Shown: positions 56,101-64,000, counted from the stretch's first letter. The stretch: DNA of 64,000 nt from Streptomyces seoulensis (GCF_004328625.1 NZ_CP032229.1:1550001-1614000), one strand, 5' to 3'. Numbers and translations: made by a program. Notes: generated by a model not told the origin, from the sequence alone.

Positions 56101-57456
56101 TCAGCTCTCCGGGACGCAGCGGCCGTTCTCGGTCCGGTAGGTCCAGCGGGGGCCGTGGGTGACCAGGGTGCGCAGGGCCGTGACGAAGCGGGTGACGTGC
56201 TCGTCCGGGGTGCCCGCGCCGAAGCTGACGCGGACCGCGTTCAGCGAGCCGGTGCCGCAGCCGGCCTGTTCGGCCGCGTTCGCGCCGAGGAGGGCGTGCA
56301 CCAGGGGGTGGGCGCAGAAGAGGCCGTCGCGGACGCCGATGCCGTACTCGGCGGAGAGCGCGGCGGCGAGGTGGGAGCTGTTCCAGCCGTCCACCACGAA
56401 GGACAGCACGCCCACGCGCGGGGCGTCGTCGCCGAACAGCGAGAGCACCCGCACCCCGGGCACCTCGGCGAGACCCGACCGGAGCAGGCCCAGCAGGTGC
56501 CGCTCGCGGGCGGCCAGCGCCTCCGGGCCGGCCTCGGCGAGCGCGCGGCAGGCCGAGGCGATCGAGTAGGCGCCGATGACATTGGGCGAACCCGCCTCGT
56601 GCCGGGCGGCGCCCTCGTGCCACTCCACCTCCACCGAGCCGTCGGCCCGCCGGGCCACCGTGCGGCTGGCGCCGCCGCCCGCGAGGTACGGCTCGGCCGC
56701 GGAGAGCCAGTCGGCCCGCCCGGCGAGCACCCCGGAGCCGAAGGGCGCGTACAGCTTGTGCCCGGAGAACGCGATCCAGTCGACGTCCAGCTCGCGCACG
56801 CTCACCGCCTGGTGCGGCACCAGCTGGGCGGCGTCCAGCACGATCCGCGCCCCGGACGCGTGCGCGGCGGCCGCCAGTTCACGCACCGGCCACACCTCGC
56901 CGGTGACGTTGGAGGCGCCGGTGACGCAGACCAGCGAGGGGCGCGCGGTGTCCCGGGCGGCGAGGGCCCGCTCCAGCGAGGCCACGGCGGCCTCGGGGCT
57001 GCGCGGGGCGTCCAGGAAGGTCACGTCGGCCTCGCGCCAGGGCAGCAGCGCGGCGTGGTGCTCGGTCTCGAAGACGTACACCTCGCACCCGGCGGGCAGC
57101 GCGCGGGCCAGCAGGTTCAGCGAGTCCGTGGTGGACCGGGTGAAGACCAGCTGGTCGTTCTCCCGGCAGTCCAGGAACTCCGCGACCGTGCGGCGGGCGT
57201 TCTCGAACAGCTCGGTGGAGAGCTGCGAGAGGTGCCCGGCGCCCCGGTGCACGCTGCCGTAGTAGGGGGCGTAGGCGGCGACGTCGTCCCAGACGCGCTG
57301 GAGCGCGGGGGCGCTGGCGGCGTAGTCGAGCGCGGCGTAGCCGGTCTCTCCCCCGGTGACGAGCGGTACGCACACGTCCCGGCCGAGCACCGGCAGCGGG
57401 GCGGGCACGTCCTCGGTGGCGGCGGGGGCGGGGGCGAAGACGGTGGAGACGGACAT
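56101..57456 (-). CDS. Class V aminotransferase, cysteine-desulfurase-like
   Basis: 451 residues. PLP lysine in DWIAFSGHKLYAPFGSGVL, with SufS-like N-terminal ALDYAASAPALQRVWDDVAAYAPYYGSVHRGAGHLSQLSTELFENAR, TRSTTDSLNLLA and DAAQLVPHQAVSV. A cysteine sits at the position of the desulfurase nucleophile (RDGLFCAHPLVH), so sulfur transfer from cysteine is plausible. ATG 57456 follows GGGAG. It is downstream of a SAM-IV riboswitch and a 31-codon ORF, which fits a sulfur-metabolism function; selenocysteine or other substrates are possible. Confidence 0.85.
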   Translation of the reverse strand: MSVSTVFAPAPAATEDVPAPLPVLGRDVCVPLVTGGETGYAALDYAASAPALQRVWDDVAAYAPYYGSVHRGAGHLSQLSTELFENARRTVAEFLDCRENDQLVFTRSTTDSLNLLARALPAGCEVYVFETEHHAALLPWREADVTFLDAPRSPEAAVASLERALAARDTARPSLVCVTGASNVTGEVWPVRELAAAAHASGARIVLDAAQLVPHQAVSVRELDVDWIAFSGHKLYAPFGSGVLAGRADWLSAAEPYLAGGGASRTVARRADGSVEVEWHEGAARHEAGSPNVIGAYSIASACRALAEAGPEALAARERHLLGLLRSGLAEVPGVRVLSLFGDDAPRVGVLSFVVDGWNSSHLAAALSAEYGIGVRDGLFCAHPLVHALLGANAAEQAGCGTGSLNAVRVSFGAGTPDEHVTRFVTALRTLVTHGPRWTYRTENGRCVPES

Positions 57457-57561
57457 GGCTGAACTCCCGTGAGGCAGGCCGGAGTCACCGCGCGCCGGGC
57501 ATGCGGACGCGGCACCGGAGAAAGGGTGGAAGGGGGTGCGCGGAGGCGGGGCTCGGCGGCC

Positions 57562-57657
57562 CTAGCGCATTCGCTTGCTCACGGAGAAGGCTCCCTCGTA
57601 CGACCAGGACCCCTGGTTCTCGAGGGGTCCGCGCTTGCCGTGGACCTTCTGGAACAC
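57562..57657 (-). CDS. Small ORF (31 codons) controlled by the SAM-IV riboswitch
   Basis: GTG-started ORF of 31 codons ending TAG, too short to appear in most ORF calls. The product begins MFQKVHGKRGPLENQG and ends FSVSKRMR; it is basic with no membrane span. GAGGA lies 7 nt before the GTG (about 57665-57669) and is part of the riboswitch 3' strand, which makes this the first translated unit on the RNA. The ORF contains an 8-bp hairpin (57607-57614 / 57623-57630). It may be a regulated small protein or a leader whose translation governs the aminotransferase 105 nt downstream. I could not check conservation. Confidence 0.65.
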   Translation of the reverse strand: MFQKVHGKRGPLENQGSWSYEGAFSVSKRMR

Positions 57658-57748
57658 GGCCTGGTCCTCACCCGGAGCACCCCGCCACGGACGGAGGGTT
57701 GCCGGACAGCCGGCCGGGGCCGCATGGCTGTCGCTCATGACCTGATCA
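57657..57748 (-). promoter_or_regulatory. SAM-IV riboswitch
   Basis: Leftward, the SAM-IV consensus appears in order: GGTCATGAGCGACAGCC (from 57742), GCCCCGGCCGGCTGTCCGGC, AACCCTCC, GGCGGGGTGCTCCGGGTGAGGACC (to about 57664). GGTC near 57742 and GACC near 57664 form the closing P1 helix. The P1 3' strand includes GAGGACC, the Shine-Dalgarno of the 31-codon ORF, so SAM binding should hide it. This class is known from actinomycete sulfur and methionine genes. Confidence 0.88.
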
Positions 57749-57802
57749 GGAAGCTAGCCGGACCGAGCGCCCGGCGCAACCGGCGTCCGGATGCCGGAAC
57801 AG

Positions 57803-57838
57803 CGGCGCGGCGGGGAGCAACCGCTCCCCGCCGCGCCG
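57803..57838 (-). terminator. trpD terminator
   Basis: Perfect 16-bp arms (CGGCGCGGCGGGGAGC / GCTCCCCGCCGCGCCG) with an AACC loop, 14 nt after the trpD stop. It separates trpD from the riboswitch transcript. Confidence 0.92.
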
Positions 57839-57851
57839 AACGACCCACCGC

Positions 57852-58916
57852 CTACCGGTTGCTGGCCGCCACCCATCGCTCCAGCGTGCGCGCCGCCGCC
57901 CCGGAGTCGATCGACTCCGCCGCCCGCGCCATGCCCGCCCGGAGCTGGTCCGCCAGCGGCTCCGCCGTCGGGTCCAGCGCGACCAGCGCCGCCGCCGAGT
58001 TCAGCAGCACCGCGTCCCGCACCGGCCCCCGCTCGCCCTCCAGCACCTTGCGGGCCACCATCGCGTTGTACGCCGGGTCGCCACCGCGCAGCGCGTCCAC
58101 CGGCACCAGCTCGATGCCGACGTCACGGGGGTCGAAGACCTCCTCGGTGACCTTGCCGTCGCGCACGATCCACACCCGCGAGGGCGAGGTCGTGGTCAGC
58201 TCGTCCAGCCCGTCCTCGCCCCGGAAGACCAGCGAGGAGTTGCCGCGCTCGGCGAAGACGCCCGCGACGATCGGCGCCATGGCCAGGTTGGCCACGCCCA
58301 CCGCCTGGGACCGCACCCGCGCCGGGTTGGTCAGCGGACCGATCACGTTGAAGACCGTACGGATGCCGAGCTGGCCGCGCGCGGCGCCGACATGGCGCAG
58401 CGCCGGGTGGAACTTGACCGCGAAGCAGAAGGTGATCCCCGCCTCCTCCGCGACCTCCGCCACCCGCTTCGGCGTCAGCTCCAGGTTCACCCCGAGCCGC
58501 TCCAGCACGTCCGAGGAGCCGGACGCGGAGGACGCGGCCCGGTTGCCGTGCTTGATGACCTTCGCGCCGGTGCCGGCGACCACGATGGAGGACATCGTGG
58601 AGATGTTCACCGTCTTGGCGCCGTCCCCGCCGGTGCCGACGATGTCCACGGTCCGGCCGGGCACCTCGATCACATTGGCGTGGTCGTACATCGCCCGGAC
58701 GATCCCGGTGATCTCCTCGACCGTCTCGCCCTTGGCCCGCAGCGCCACCAGGAAGCCCGCGATCTGGGCGTCCGTGGCCTCGCCGCGCATGATCCGGTCC
58801 ATCGCCCAGGCGGTGGCGTCGGCGCTCTGGTCCCGGCCCTCCAGCAGGGCGTTCAGTACCTCGGGCCAGGAACGGCCCGCCGCGGTGTCGCCTCCAGCGG
58901 GGGTCACAGCGCTCAT
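57852..58916 (-). CDS. trpD: Anthranilate phosphoribosyltransferase
   Basis: 354 residues. It transfers the phosphoribosyl group from PRPP to anthranilate, the step after TrpEG. Family motifs: [27 protein letters not shown], the PRPP loop [77 protein letters not shown] and [24 protein letters not shown] 58916. It is 27 kb from trpEG, so the tryptophan genes are scattered, as usual in Streptomyces. Confidence 0.95.
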   Translation of the reverse strand: MSAVTPAGGDTAAGRSWPEVLNALLEGRDQSADATAWAMDRIMRGEATDAQIAGFLVALRAKGETVEEITGIVRAMYDHANVIEVPGRTVDIVGTGGDGAKTVNISTMSSIVVAGTGAKVIKHGNRAASSASGSSDVLERLGVNLELTPKRVAEVAEEAGITFCFAVKFHPALRHVGAARGQLGIRTVFNVIGPLTNPARVRSQAVGVANLAMAPIVAGVFAERGNSSLVFRGEDGLDELTTTSPSRVWIVRDGKVTEEVFDPRDVGIELVPVDALRGGDPAYNAMVARKVLEGERGPVRDAVLLNSAAALVALDPTAEPLADQLRAGMARAAESIDSGAAARTLERWVAASNR

Positions 58917-59004
58917 TCGGCCGCTCCTGGGTGTGAGTGAGGGGAAAACCGGTGTTCCGGGGCACGCGGGGTGCCCGCTCCCACCCTATCCAGCCCGGAC
59001 AGGG

Positions 59005-59041
59005 CGAAGGGCCCCGCCGGTGTTCCGGACGGGGCCCTTCG
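59005..59041 (-). terminator. Terminator of the qcr operon
   Basis: Perfect 12-bp arms (CGAAGGGCCCCG / CGGGGCCCTTCG) with a 13-nt loop, 28 nt after the qcrB stop. Confidence 0.88.
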
Positions 59042-59068
59042 GCCGTGGCGTGGCGACGCGCGCGGGGA

Positions 59069-60706
59069 TCAGTGGTGGCCGTGGCCGCTCGTGATCTCCT
59101 TGTACTCGTCGACGGTGGGCTTGGGGATCTGGTTGTCCTTGCCGTAGTAGGCGTTGGACAGCTTGACCCGGAGCCGCTCGGTCGGCTTGATCTTCCGCTC
59201 GACCCCGTTCTCGTCGACCGTGGGGCCGATCTCGGCCGGCTTGTACTGGTGGTGCGCCGTCAGGGTGTGGAGCTGCTCCTGGCTGAGCGGCTCGTGCACC
59301 TCGATGAACTCACCGTGCGGCAGGCGCTTGATGATGCCGGTCTCGCGGCCGTGCAGCACCTTGTCCTTGTCCCGGCGCTGGAGGCCGAGGCAGATCCGCT
59401 TGGTGACGATGAACGCGATCACCGGTCCGGCGAAGAAGAAGATCCGGACGAACCAGGTGACCTGGTTGATCGACAGGTGGAAGTGGGTGGCCCACAGGTC
59501 GTTGCCACCGCCGACCAGACCGATCATGTACACCGTGACCCAGGCGACGCCGAACGCGGTACGCGTCGGGGCGTTGCGCGGGCGGTCCAGGATGTGGTGC
59601 TCGCTCTTGTCGCCGGTGACCCAGGACTCGATGAACGGGTAGACCGCGATGGCCATCAGCACGACACCGAACAGGACCAGCGGGATGAACACGCCCAGGA
59701 CCAGCGTGTGGCCCCAGAAGTTGATCTCCCAGCCCGGCATGTAGCGGACCAGACCCTCGGCGAAGCCCATGTACCAGTCGGGCTGGGCGCCGGTGGACAC
59801 CTGGTCGGGCCGGTACGGGCCCATCGCCCAGATCGGGTTGATCTGCGTGATGGCCGCGATGACCGCGATGACACCGAAGACCAGGAAGAAGAAGCCTCCG
59901 GCCTTGGCCATGTACACCGGCAGCAGCGGCATGCCGACGACGTTGGTCTCCTTCTTCCCCGGACCCGCGAACTGCGTGTGCTTGTGGTAGAAGACCAGGA
60001 TCAGGTGCGCCACCATCAGGCCGAGCATGATGCCCGGCAGCAGCAGGATGTGGATCGAGTAGAACCGGGCCACGAAGTCGTGACCGGGGAACTGCCCGCC
60101 GAAGAGGAAGAACGAGATGTACGTGCCGACGATCGGCATGGACAGGATCGCGCCCTCGGTGAAGCGCACACCGGTGCCGGAGAGCAGGTCGTCCGGGAGC
60201 GAGTAACCGGTGAAACCGGTGAACATGCCGAGGACGAACAGCAGGAAGCCGAACAGCCAGTTGACCTCACGCGGCTTGCGGAACGCGCCGGTGAAGAACA
60301 CGCGCATCATGTGCACGAACATGCCCGCGAGGAAGATCAGCGCGGCCCAGTGGTGGATCTGCCGGATGAGCAGGCCACCGCGCACATCGAAGGAGATGTG
60401 CAGGGTCGAGTTGAACGCCTCCGACATCAGCTGTCCCTGGAGCGGGACGTAACTGCCGTGGTACTCCACCTCGTTCATCGACGGGTGGAAGAACAGCGTC
60501 AGGTACACACCGGTCAGGATGATGATGAGGAAGCTGTACATGCAGACTTCGCCCAGCATGAACGACCAGTGGTCCGGGAAGACCTTGCGCATGTTGGCCT
60601 TGGCCAGGGAGAAGATCCCCAGCCGGCCGTCCGCCCAGTCGGCGACGCGCTCGCCGGCCGGTGCCTTCCCGCGCGAGCGGGGGGCTTCGTTCGCTTCAGT
60701 ACTCAT
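59069..60706 (-). CDS. qcrB: Cytochrome bc1 complex cytochrome b subunit
   Basis: 545 residues. Eight or so membrane helices with the four haem-ligand histidines in the expected places (QIHHWAALIFLAGMFVHMMRVFF and RFYSIHILLLPGIMLGLMVAHLILVFYHKH), and the Qo-site region GYSLPDDLLSGTGVRFTEG plus the Pro-Asp-Trp-Tyr form of the PEWY motif (PDWYMGFAEGLVRYMPGWE). The C-terminal ~130 residues are the actinobacterial extension, ending HGHH. ATGA overlap with qcrA. Passes electrons from menaquinol to QcrC in the bc1-aa3 supercomplex. Confidence 0.95.
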   Translation of the reverse strand: MSTEANEAPRSRGKAPAGERVADWADGRLGIFSLAKANMRKVFPDHWSFMLGEVCMYSFLIIILTGVYLTLFFHPSMNEVEYHGSYVPLQGQLMSEAFNSTLHISFDVRGGLLIRQIHHWAALIFLAGMFVHMMRVFFTGAFRKPREVNWLFGFLLFVLGMFTGFTGYSLPDDLLSGTGVRFTEGAILSMPIVGTYISFFLFGGQFPGHDFVARFYSIHILLLPGIMLGLMVAHLILVFYHKHTQFAGPGKKETNVVGMPLLPVYMAKAGGFFFLVFGVIAVIAAITQINPIWAMGPYRPDQVSTGAQPDWYMGFAEGLVRYMPGWEINFWGHTLVLGVFIPLVLFGVVLMAIAVYPFIESWVTGDKSEHHILDRPRNAPTRTAFGVAWVTVYMIGLVGGGNDLWATHFHLSINQVTWFVRIFFFAGPVIAFIVTKRICLGLQRRDKDKVLHGRETGIIKRLPHGEFIEVHEPLSQEQLHTLTAHHQYKPAEIGPTVDENGVERKIKPTERLRVKLSNAYYGKDNQIPKPTVDEYKEITSGHGHH

Positions 60707-61761
60707 CCGCGCTCCCAGAATGCAGGACCGACGGGCTCCGCGAAGTCGCCGAGCGCCTCGAGGTAGCCCTCGTCGTTCACACCGATGCGGAGCTGCGGCA
60801 GGGCGTGACCGGCGGGGCCGAAGATCACTCGGGCACCGTCGGAGAGGTCGAAGGTGGACTGGTGGCACGGGCAGAGCACGTGGTGCGTCTGCTGCTCGTA
60901 CAGGGAGATCGGGCAGCCCACGTGGGTGCAGATCTTCGAGAACGCGACGATGCCCTCGTGGGACCAGGCCAGTTCCTGCTTGTCCTTGATGTCGTTCGGC
61001 AGGAGCCGGACGATCATCAGGGCGGCCTTGGCGATCTGGTCCTGGAAGTCCTCGTCCGTCTCCTCCAGGCCCTCGGGCCTGGCGAAGGTCAGCGAGCCGA
61101 CGGCCACGTCCTCGGGACGCAGCGGCTCGTTGGTGTTGACGTTGACGAGGAGCTTGCCCTTCGCCCACAGCGTGTGGCGGAGCGAGTTGTGCGGCAGCGG
61201 ACCGAGGTCGCGCAGCAGCATGACGCCGGAGAGCGGCACCAGGGCGAGCGCGCCGAACATCGTGTTGCGGATCAGCTTGCGACGGCCGATGCCGGACTCG
61301 GCGGCTCCCTGACGGAAGTCGTCGAAGACCTGGGCGCGGACCGAGGGCTCCGCCGCGATCGGGTGACGCTCGGCCACCATCTCGACGTCGGACATCAGGG
61401 TGCGCGCCCAGTGGACGGCGCCCGCGCCGATGCAGAACAGCGCCACACCGAGGGTCAGGCCCAGCGCGAAGTTGAGCGCGCTGATGTGACCGATCGGGAA
61501 GACGAAGATCGACTTGTCGTGCGGGATCGTCACGTACGACGCGATGAAGCCGAGGGTGGCCAGCATCGAGATCGTGAACAGCAGGGCCACCGCGCGCTCG
61601 GACCGCTTGGCGGCCCGCTCGTCGATGTCCTGCGCACGGTGCTCGTGCGGCGGCATGCCCGGATCGGCGAACGGGGTCTCTTCGTCCGCGACGCTCACCG
61701 AGCCGTGCGCGTGGTCCTGCGCGGCGGGCAGGTTCTCTTCTGGAATGTCTTGGCTACTCAT
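60703..61761 (-). CDS. qcrA: Cytochrome bc1 complex Rieske iron-sulfur subunit
   Basis: 352 residues. Three N-terminal membrane spans, typical for actinobacteria (AVALLFTISMLATLGFIASYV, LNFALGLTLGVALFCIGAGA, FGALALVPLSGVMLL), and a C-terminal Rieske domain with cluster ligands CTHVGCPISLYEQQ and CPCHQSTFD. Insertion probably needs both Sec and Tat, as in S. coelicolor. Overlaps qcrB (ATGA) and the qcrC stop by four bases, so the operon is fully coupled. Confidence 0.95.
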   Translation of the reverse strand: MSSQDIPEENLPAAQDHAHGSVSVADEETPFADPGMPPHEHRAQDIDERAAKRSERAVALLFTISMLATLGFIASYVTIPHDKSIFVFPIGHISALNFALGLTLGVALFCIGAGAVHWARTLMSDVEMVAERHPIAAEPSVRAQVFDDFRQGAAESGIGRRKLIRNTMFGALALVPLSGVMLLRDLGPLPHNSLRHTLWAKGKLLVNVNTNEPLRPEDVAVGSLTFARPEGLEETDEDFQDQIAKAALMIVRLLPNDIKDKQELAWSHEGIVAFSKICTHVGCPISLYEQQTHHVLCPCHQSTFDLSDGARVIFGPAGHALPQLRIGVNDEGYLEALGDFAEPVGPAFWERG

Positions 61762-62570
61762 GACTTCTTGGCCTTTGCGGTCCGAGCGGCGACCCAGACG
61801 GCGACCGCGATCAGCGCGCCGAGGCCGAAGATCCAGGCGAACAGGCCCTCACTGACCGGGCCGAGTCCGCCCAGCTCAAGGCCGCCGGGGTTCTCGGTCT
61901 CGCTGCTGTTGACCGCGTTCAGGTACGCGATGATGTCCTTCTTGTTCTTCTCCGTCATGGTGGTGTCGGGGAAGGACGGCATGTTCTGCGGGCCGGTCTG
62001 CATGGCCTCGTAGATGTGCTTGGGCGCGACGTCCTCGAGGCTCGGCGCGTACTTGCCCTTGGTGAGGGCACCACCCTTGCCGGTGAAGTTGTGGCACTGC
62101 GCGCAGTTGGTGCGGAACAGCTCACCACCGCGGGCGATGTCCGCGCCGTCCTTGGAGTACTGCTCCTTGGTCGGCACGTTCGGGCCGGCGCCCAGCGACG
62201 CGACGTACGCGGCGAGCTGGTCGATCTGGGCCTGGGTGTAGATCGGCTTCTTGGCCGGGATCTGGGCCATCTGCGAGCTGGAGGCGGGCATCCGGCCGGT
62301 GCCGACCTGGAAGTCGACCGCGGCGGCGCCTACGCCGACCAGGCTCGGGCCGTCGGAGGTTCCCTGGCCACCGGTGCCGTGGCAGCTTGCGCAGCCCACC
62401 GAGTAGAGCTTCTGGCCCTCCTTGATGGTCAGGGACTGGGAGGTTTCATCGGCCTGCGCCTTGCTCGCGGGCGCGAACGCGGCGTACAGCCCCCCAGTGG
62501 CCGCCAGCGCGAGAAGTAGGACGACGACCGCCGCCAGCGGATGGCGTCGTCGTGCGGAGAGCTTTTTCAC
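61758..62570 (-). CDS. qcrC: Cytochrome bc1 complex dihaem cytochrome c subunit
   Basis: 270 residues. N-terminal signal anchor (PLAAVVVLLLALAATGGLYAAF), two haem-c motifs C60-ASC-H64 and C156-AQC-H160 with distal Met regions, and a C-terminal membrane span. The fused dihaem cytochrome carries electrons directly to cytochrome aa3, since actinobacteria lack soluble cytochrome c. GTG 62570. 60 nt separate it from ctaE, without a terminator. Confidence 0.95.
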   Translation of the reverse strand: MKKLSARRRHPLAAVVVLLLALAATGGLYAAFAPASKAQADETSQSLTIKEGQKLYSVGCASCHGTGGQGTSDGPSLVGVGAAAVDFQVGTGRMPASSSQMAQIPAKKPIYTQAQIDQLAAYVASLGAGPNVPTKEQYSKDGADIARGGELFRTNCAQCHNFTGKGGALTKGKYAPSLEDVAPKHIYEAMQTGPQNMPSFPDTTMTEKNKKDIIAYLNAVNSSETENPGGLELGGLGPVSEGLFAWIFGLGALIAVAVWVAARTAKAKKS

Positions 62571-62630
62571 GGATTACCCCGGTGTCAGGATCTTCTGCGT
62601 CGGTGCTTCTGGATGTGCGGGTGGTGCCCG

Positions 62631-63251
62631 CTACTTGATCAAGTAGATCGTGGCGAAGAGGCCGATCCAGACCACATCGACGAAGTGCCAGTAGTAGGAC
62701 ACGACGATGGCGGCGGTCGCCTGCTCGTGAGTGAACCTCTTGGCCGCGTAGGTGCGGCCGAGGACCAGCAGGAAGGCGATGAGTCCGCCCGTCACGTGCA
62801 GGCCGTGGAAGCCGGTGGTCAGGTAGAACACGGAGCCGTAGACGTCGGAGGACAGCGAGATGCCGTCCTTCTTCACCAGTTCCGTGTACTCGAAGATCTG
62901 TCCGCCGATGAAGATCGCACCCATCACGAAGGTGACGATGAACCATCCGCGGAGCTTCTTCACGTCCCCGCGCTCGGCGGCGAACACGCCGAGCTGGCAG
63001 GTCAGGGAGGAGAGCACCAGGATCGTGGTGTTCGTCGCGGAGAAGGGCACATTCAGCGCGTGCGCCATCTCCTTCCAGTGATCCAGTCCGGTCACCGATC
63101 GAGCGGTGAAGTACATCGCGAAGAGGGCCGCGAAGAACATCAGCTCGGAACTCAGCCAAATGATGGTTCCGACGCTGGTGAGGTTCGGCCGGTTGACCGA
63201 CGGGTGCGCGTGCCCGGTATCTACTGTCGTTGCTGTCGCCACGACCGACAT
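62631..63251 (-). CDS. ctaE: Cytochrome c oxidase subunit III
   Basis: 206 residues, the short actinobacterial subunit III with five or so membrane helices. [50 protein letters not shown] block ([17 protein letters not shown]) and the ending [21 protein letters not shown] are diagnostic. First gene of the ctaE-qcrCAB operon. ATG 63251 is annotated, but CATAAT lies over it and GTG 63242 would be 7 nt after that -10, so a start three codons later is possible. A 9-bp-arm palindrome covers the start. Confidence 0.95.
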   Translation of the reverse strand: MSVVATATTVDTGHAHPSVNRPNLTSVGTIIWLSSELMFFAALFAMYFTARSVTGLDHWKEMAHALNVPFSATNTTILVLSSLTCQLGVFAAERGDVKKLRGWFIVTFVMGAIFIGGQIFEYTELVKKDGISLSSDVYGSVFYLTTGFHGLHVTGGLIAFLLVLGRTYAAKRFTHEQATAAIVVSYYWHFVDVVWIGLFATIYLIK

Positions 63252-63262
63252 TATGTCGGTCG
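63242..63262. promoter_or_regulatory. Palindrome over the ctaE start with embedded -10
   Basis: CGACCGACA and TGTCGGTCG (63242-63250 and 63254-63262) are perfect inverted arms around TTA. Leftward, CATAAT (63255-63250) inside it resembles a -10 located 7 nt before GTG 63242. Confidence 0.5.
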
Positions 63263-63396
63263 CTTATCTCGCCCTCACTCCGGGGGTGCCGTTCGGAGTG
63301 TCTTCGCCTGTCGTACCGGTGTTGACGTGCTGTCCCAGGGAGTAGCATCCGGCCCACGATGGCCCGTCCGTAAGACGCCGACGTCCCGGAGGAAGC

Positions 63397-63798
63397 ATGC
63401 AGCCGACCGCCACTGTGCTGGTGTACAGCGACGACTCCAACACCCGTGAACAGGTACGGCTCGCCACCGGCCGGCGGCCGGCTCCGGACGTGCCGCTGGT
63501 GGAGTTCGTCGAATGCGCCACGCCCGAGGCCGTGGTGCGTGAGGTGGACCGGGGCGGCATCGACGTCTGTGTGCTGGACGGCGAGGCGGTGCCCATGGGC
63601 GGCATGGGCGTGTGCCGCCAGATCAAGGACGAAGTCTTCGGCGCGCCCCCGGTGTTGCTGCTGATGGGCCGTCCCCAGGACGCCTGGCTGGCGACCTGGA
63701 GCCGGGCCGACGCGGCGGTCACGCTGCCGGTCGACCCGATGGAGTTCGCGGAGACCCTGGCCTCCCTGCTGCGCCGCAAGCGCCTCCAGAACGCCTAG
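63397..63798 (+). CDS. Atypical receiver (CheY-like) domain protein
   Basis: 133 residues, one domain. ATVLVYSDDSNTREQVRLAT has the acidic pair of a receiver, and the phosphoacceptor position is Asp in VCVLDGEAVPMGGMGVCRQIKDE. The conserved Thr/Ser after strand 4 is replaced (VLLLMGRPQ) and the conserved Lys after strand 5 is lost (AVTLPVDPMEF), so phosphotransfer is doubtful and it may be a pseudo-receiver. ATG 63397 has GGAGGAAGC upstream. Divergent from the oxidase operon. The position next to ctaE is conserved as I recall. Confidence 0.82.
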   Translation: MQPTATVLVYSDDSNTREQVRLATGRRPAPDVPLVEFVECATPEAVVREVDRGGIDVCVLDGEAVPMGGMGVCRQIKDEVFGAPPVLLLMGRPQDAWLATWSRADAAVTLPVDPMEFAETLASLLRRKRLQNA

Positions 63799-63812
63799 AA
63801 CGGCCCGCTGAG

Positions 63813-63845
63813 GGGGTGCGGGGACCCGTCCGGCTCCCGCACCCC
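63813..63845. terminator. Bidirectional terminator hairpin
   Basis: GGGGTGCGGG / CCCGCACCCC, 10-bp arms with a 13-nt loop, between the receiver gene and the convergent transpeptidase fragment. Confidence 0.8.
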
Positions 63846-63851
63846 GGAGCG

Positions 63852-64000
63852 TCATGCGGCGGCGGGGCGCAGGCGTACGGAGTCCCTGGGCGCCGAACCG
63901 TTCTGGGCGGCCCCGCTCAGGGCGCTGCCGGTGCCCCACTTCTTCCAGTCCAGGTTCCAGTCGCCGAAGCCGTTGCCGAAGTCCTCCATGGCGTGGCCGC
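63852..64000 (-). CDS. C-terminal end of a probable L,D-transpeptidase (cut by window edge)
   Basis: The last 49 codons of a leftward gene, ending TGA at 63852. The sequence EDFGNGFGDWNLDWKKWGTGSAL is the end of Streptomyces Ig-like L,D-transpeptidases as I remember them, followed by a 25-residue basic tail. The catalytic SHGCxR region is outside the window, so the name rests on this tail alone. Confidence 0.65.
   Translation of the reverse strand, partial: GHAMEDFGNGFGDWNLDWKKWGTGSALSGAAQNGSAPRDSVRLRPAAA

Overview
This window is chromosomal DNA from a high-GC actinomycete, almost certainly Streptomyces. Codons end in G or C throughout. The gene order follows the segment of the S. coelicolor chromosome I remember, running from the division/cell-wall (dcw) cluster through metF, thiE, thiOSG, bfr, aroH, trpE, pfkA, glkA and trpD to qcrB-qcrA-qcrC-ctaE. 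It is core chromosome. I see no insertion sequence, prophage, CRISPR array, rRNA or tRNA.

Layout. 1-1924: end of the dcw cluster (ftsI partial, ftsL, rsmH, leftward). 2342-7885: a beta-carbonic anhydrase, then a coupled MoxR / DUF58 / transglutaminase operon. 8001-10116: small conserved genes (DUF3040, methyltransferase, SAV_6107-type HEPN). 10344-13874: an ABC ATPase, a YhgE/Pip membrane protein and a TetR regulator, preceded by a perfect 30-bp palindromic operator. 14232-22990: FAD enzymes, metF, thiE, and a TPP-riboswitch-controlled thiO-thiS-thiG operon. 23001-27458: PASTA kinase, endonuclease IV, molybdopterin oxidoreductase, bacterioferritin and its iron-box-controlled ferredoxin. 27613-32189: aroH, a tryptophan attenuator with fused trpEG, and pfkA. 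32280-38472: HTTM/DUF5819 pair, a DUF3494 ice-binding-type protein, the MacRS-type two-component system, and an acyltransferase. 38630-49574: hydrolases, glkA, an ArsA-like ATPase, a lipid-binding fold protein, a phosphoesterase, an acyl-CoA ligase and two glycosyltransferases. 49578-56094: a metallopeptidase lipoprotein, two NlpC/P60 endopeptidases, an NYN protein, a rhomboid protease and an Lrp-type sensor domain. 56101-58916: a cysteine-desulfurase-like aminotransferase behind a SAM-IV riboswitch and a 31-codon ORF, then trpD. 59069-63251: the cytochrome bc1 operon with ctaE. The window ends in the C-terminus of a probable L,D-transpeptidase.

Control is unusually readable. RNA elements cover thiamine (TPP), tryptophan (leader peptide plus terminator) and SAM. 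Metal control appears as a DmdR/IdeR-type iron box. Many transcription units end in long GC-rich hairpins. At least a dozen genes have a TAnnnT-like -10 hexamer 6-8 nt before the start codon and little or no Shine-Dalgarno sequence, which suggests leaderless transcripts.

The most noteworthy items are the SAM-IV riboswitch whose 3' strand carries the Shine-Dalgarno of an unannotated 31-codon ORF, the apparently leaderless Trp-Trp-Trp leader peptide before trpEG, an ArsA-type ATPase that has lost both signature P-loop lysines, and a phosphofructokinase with pyrophosphate-type residues. I did not find a clearly new multi-gene system. The SAM-IV/small-ORF/aminotransferase unit is the best candidate for undescribed biology.
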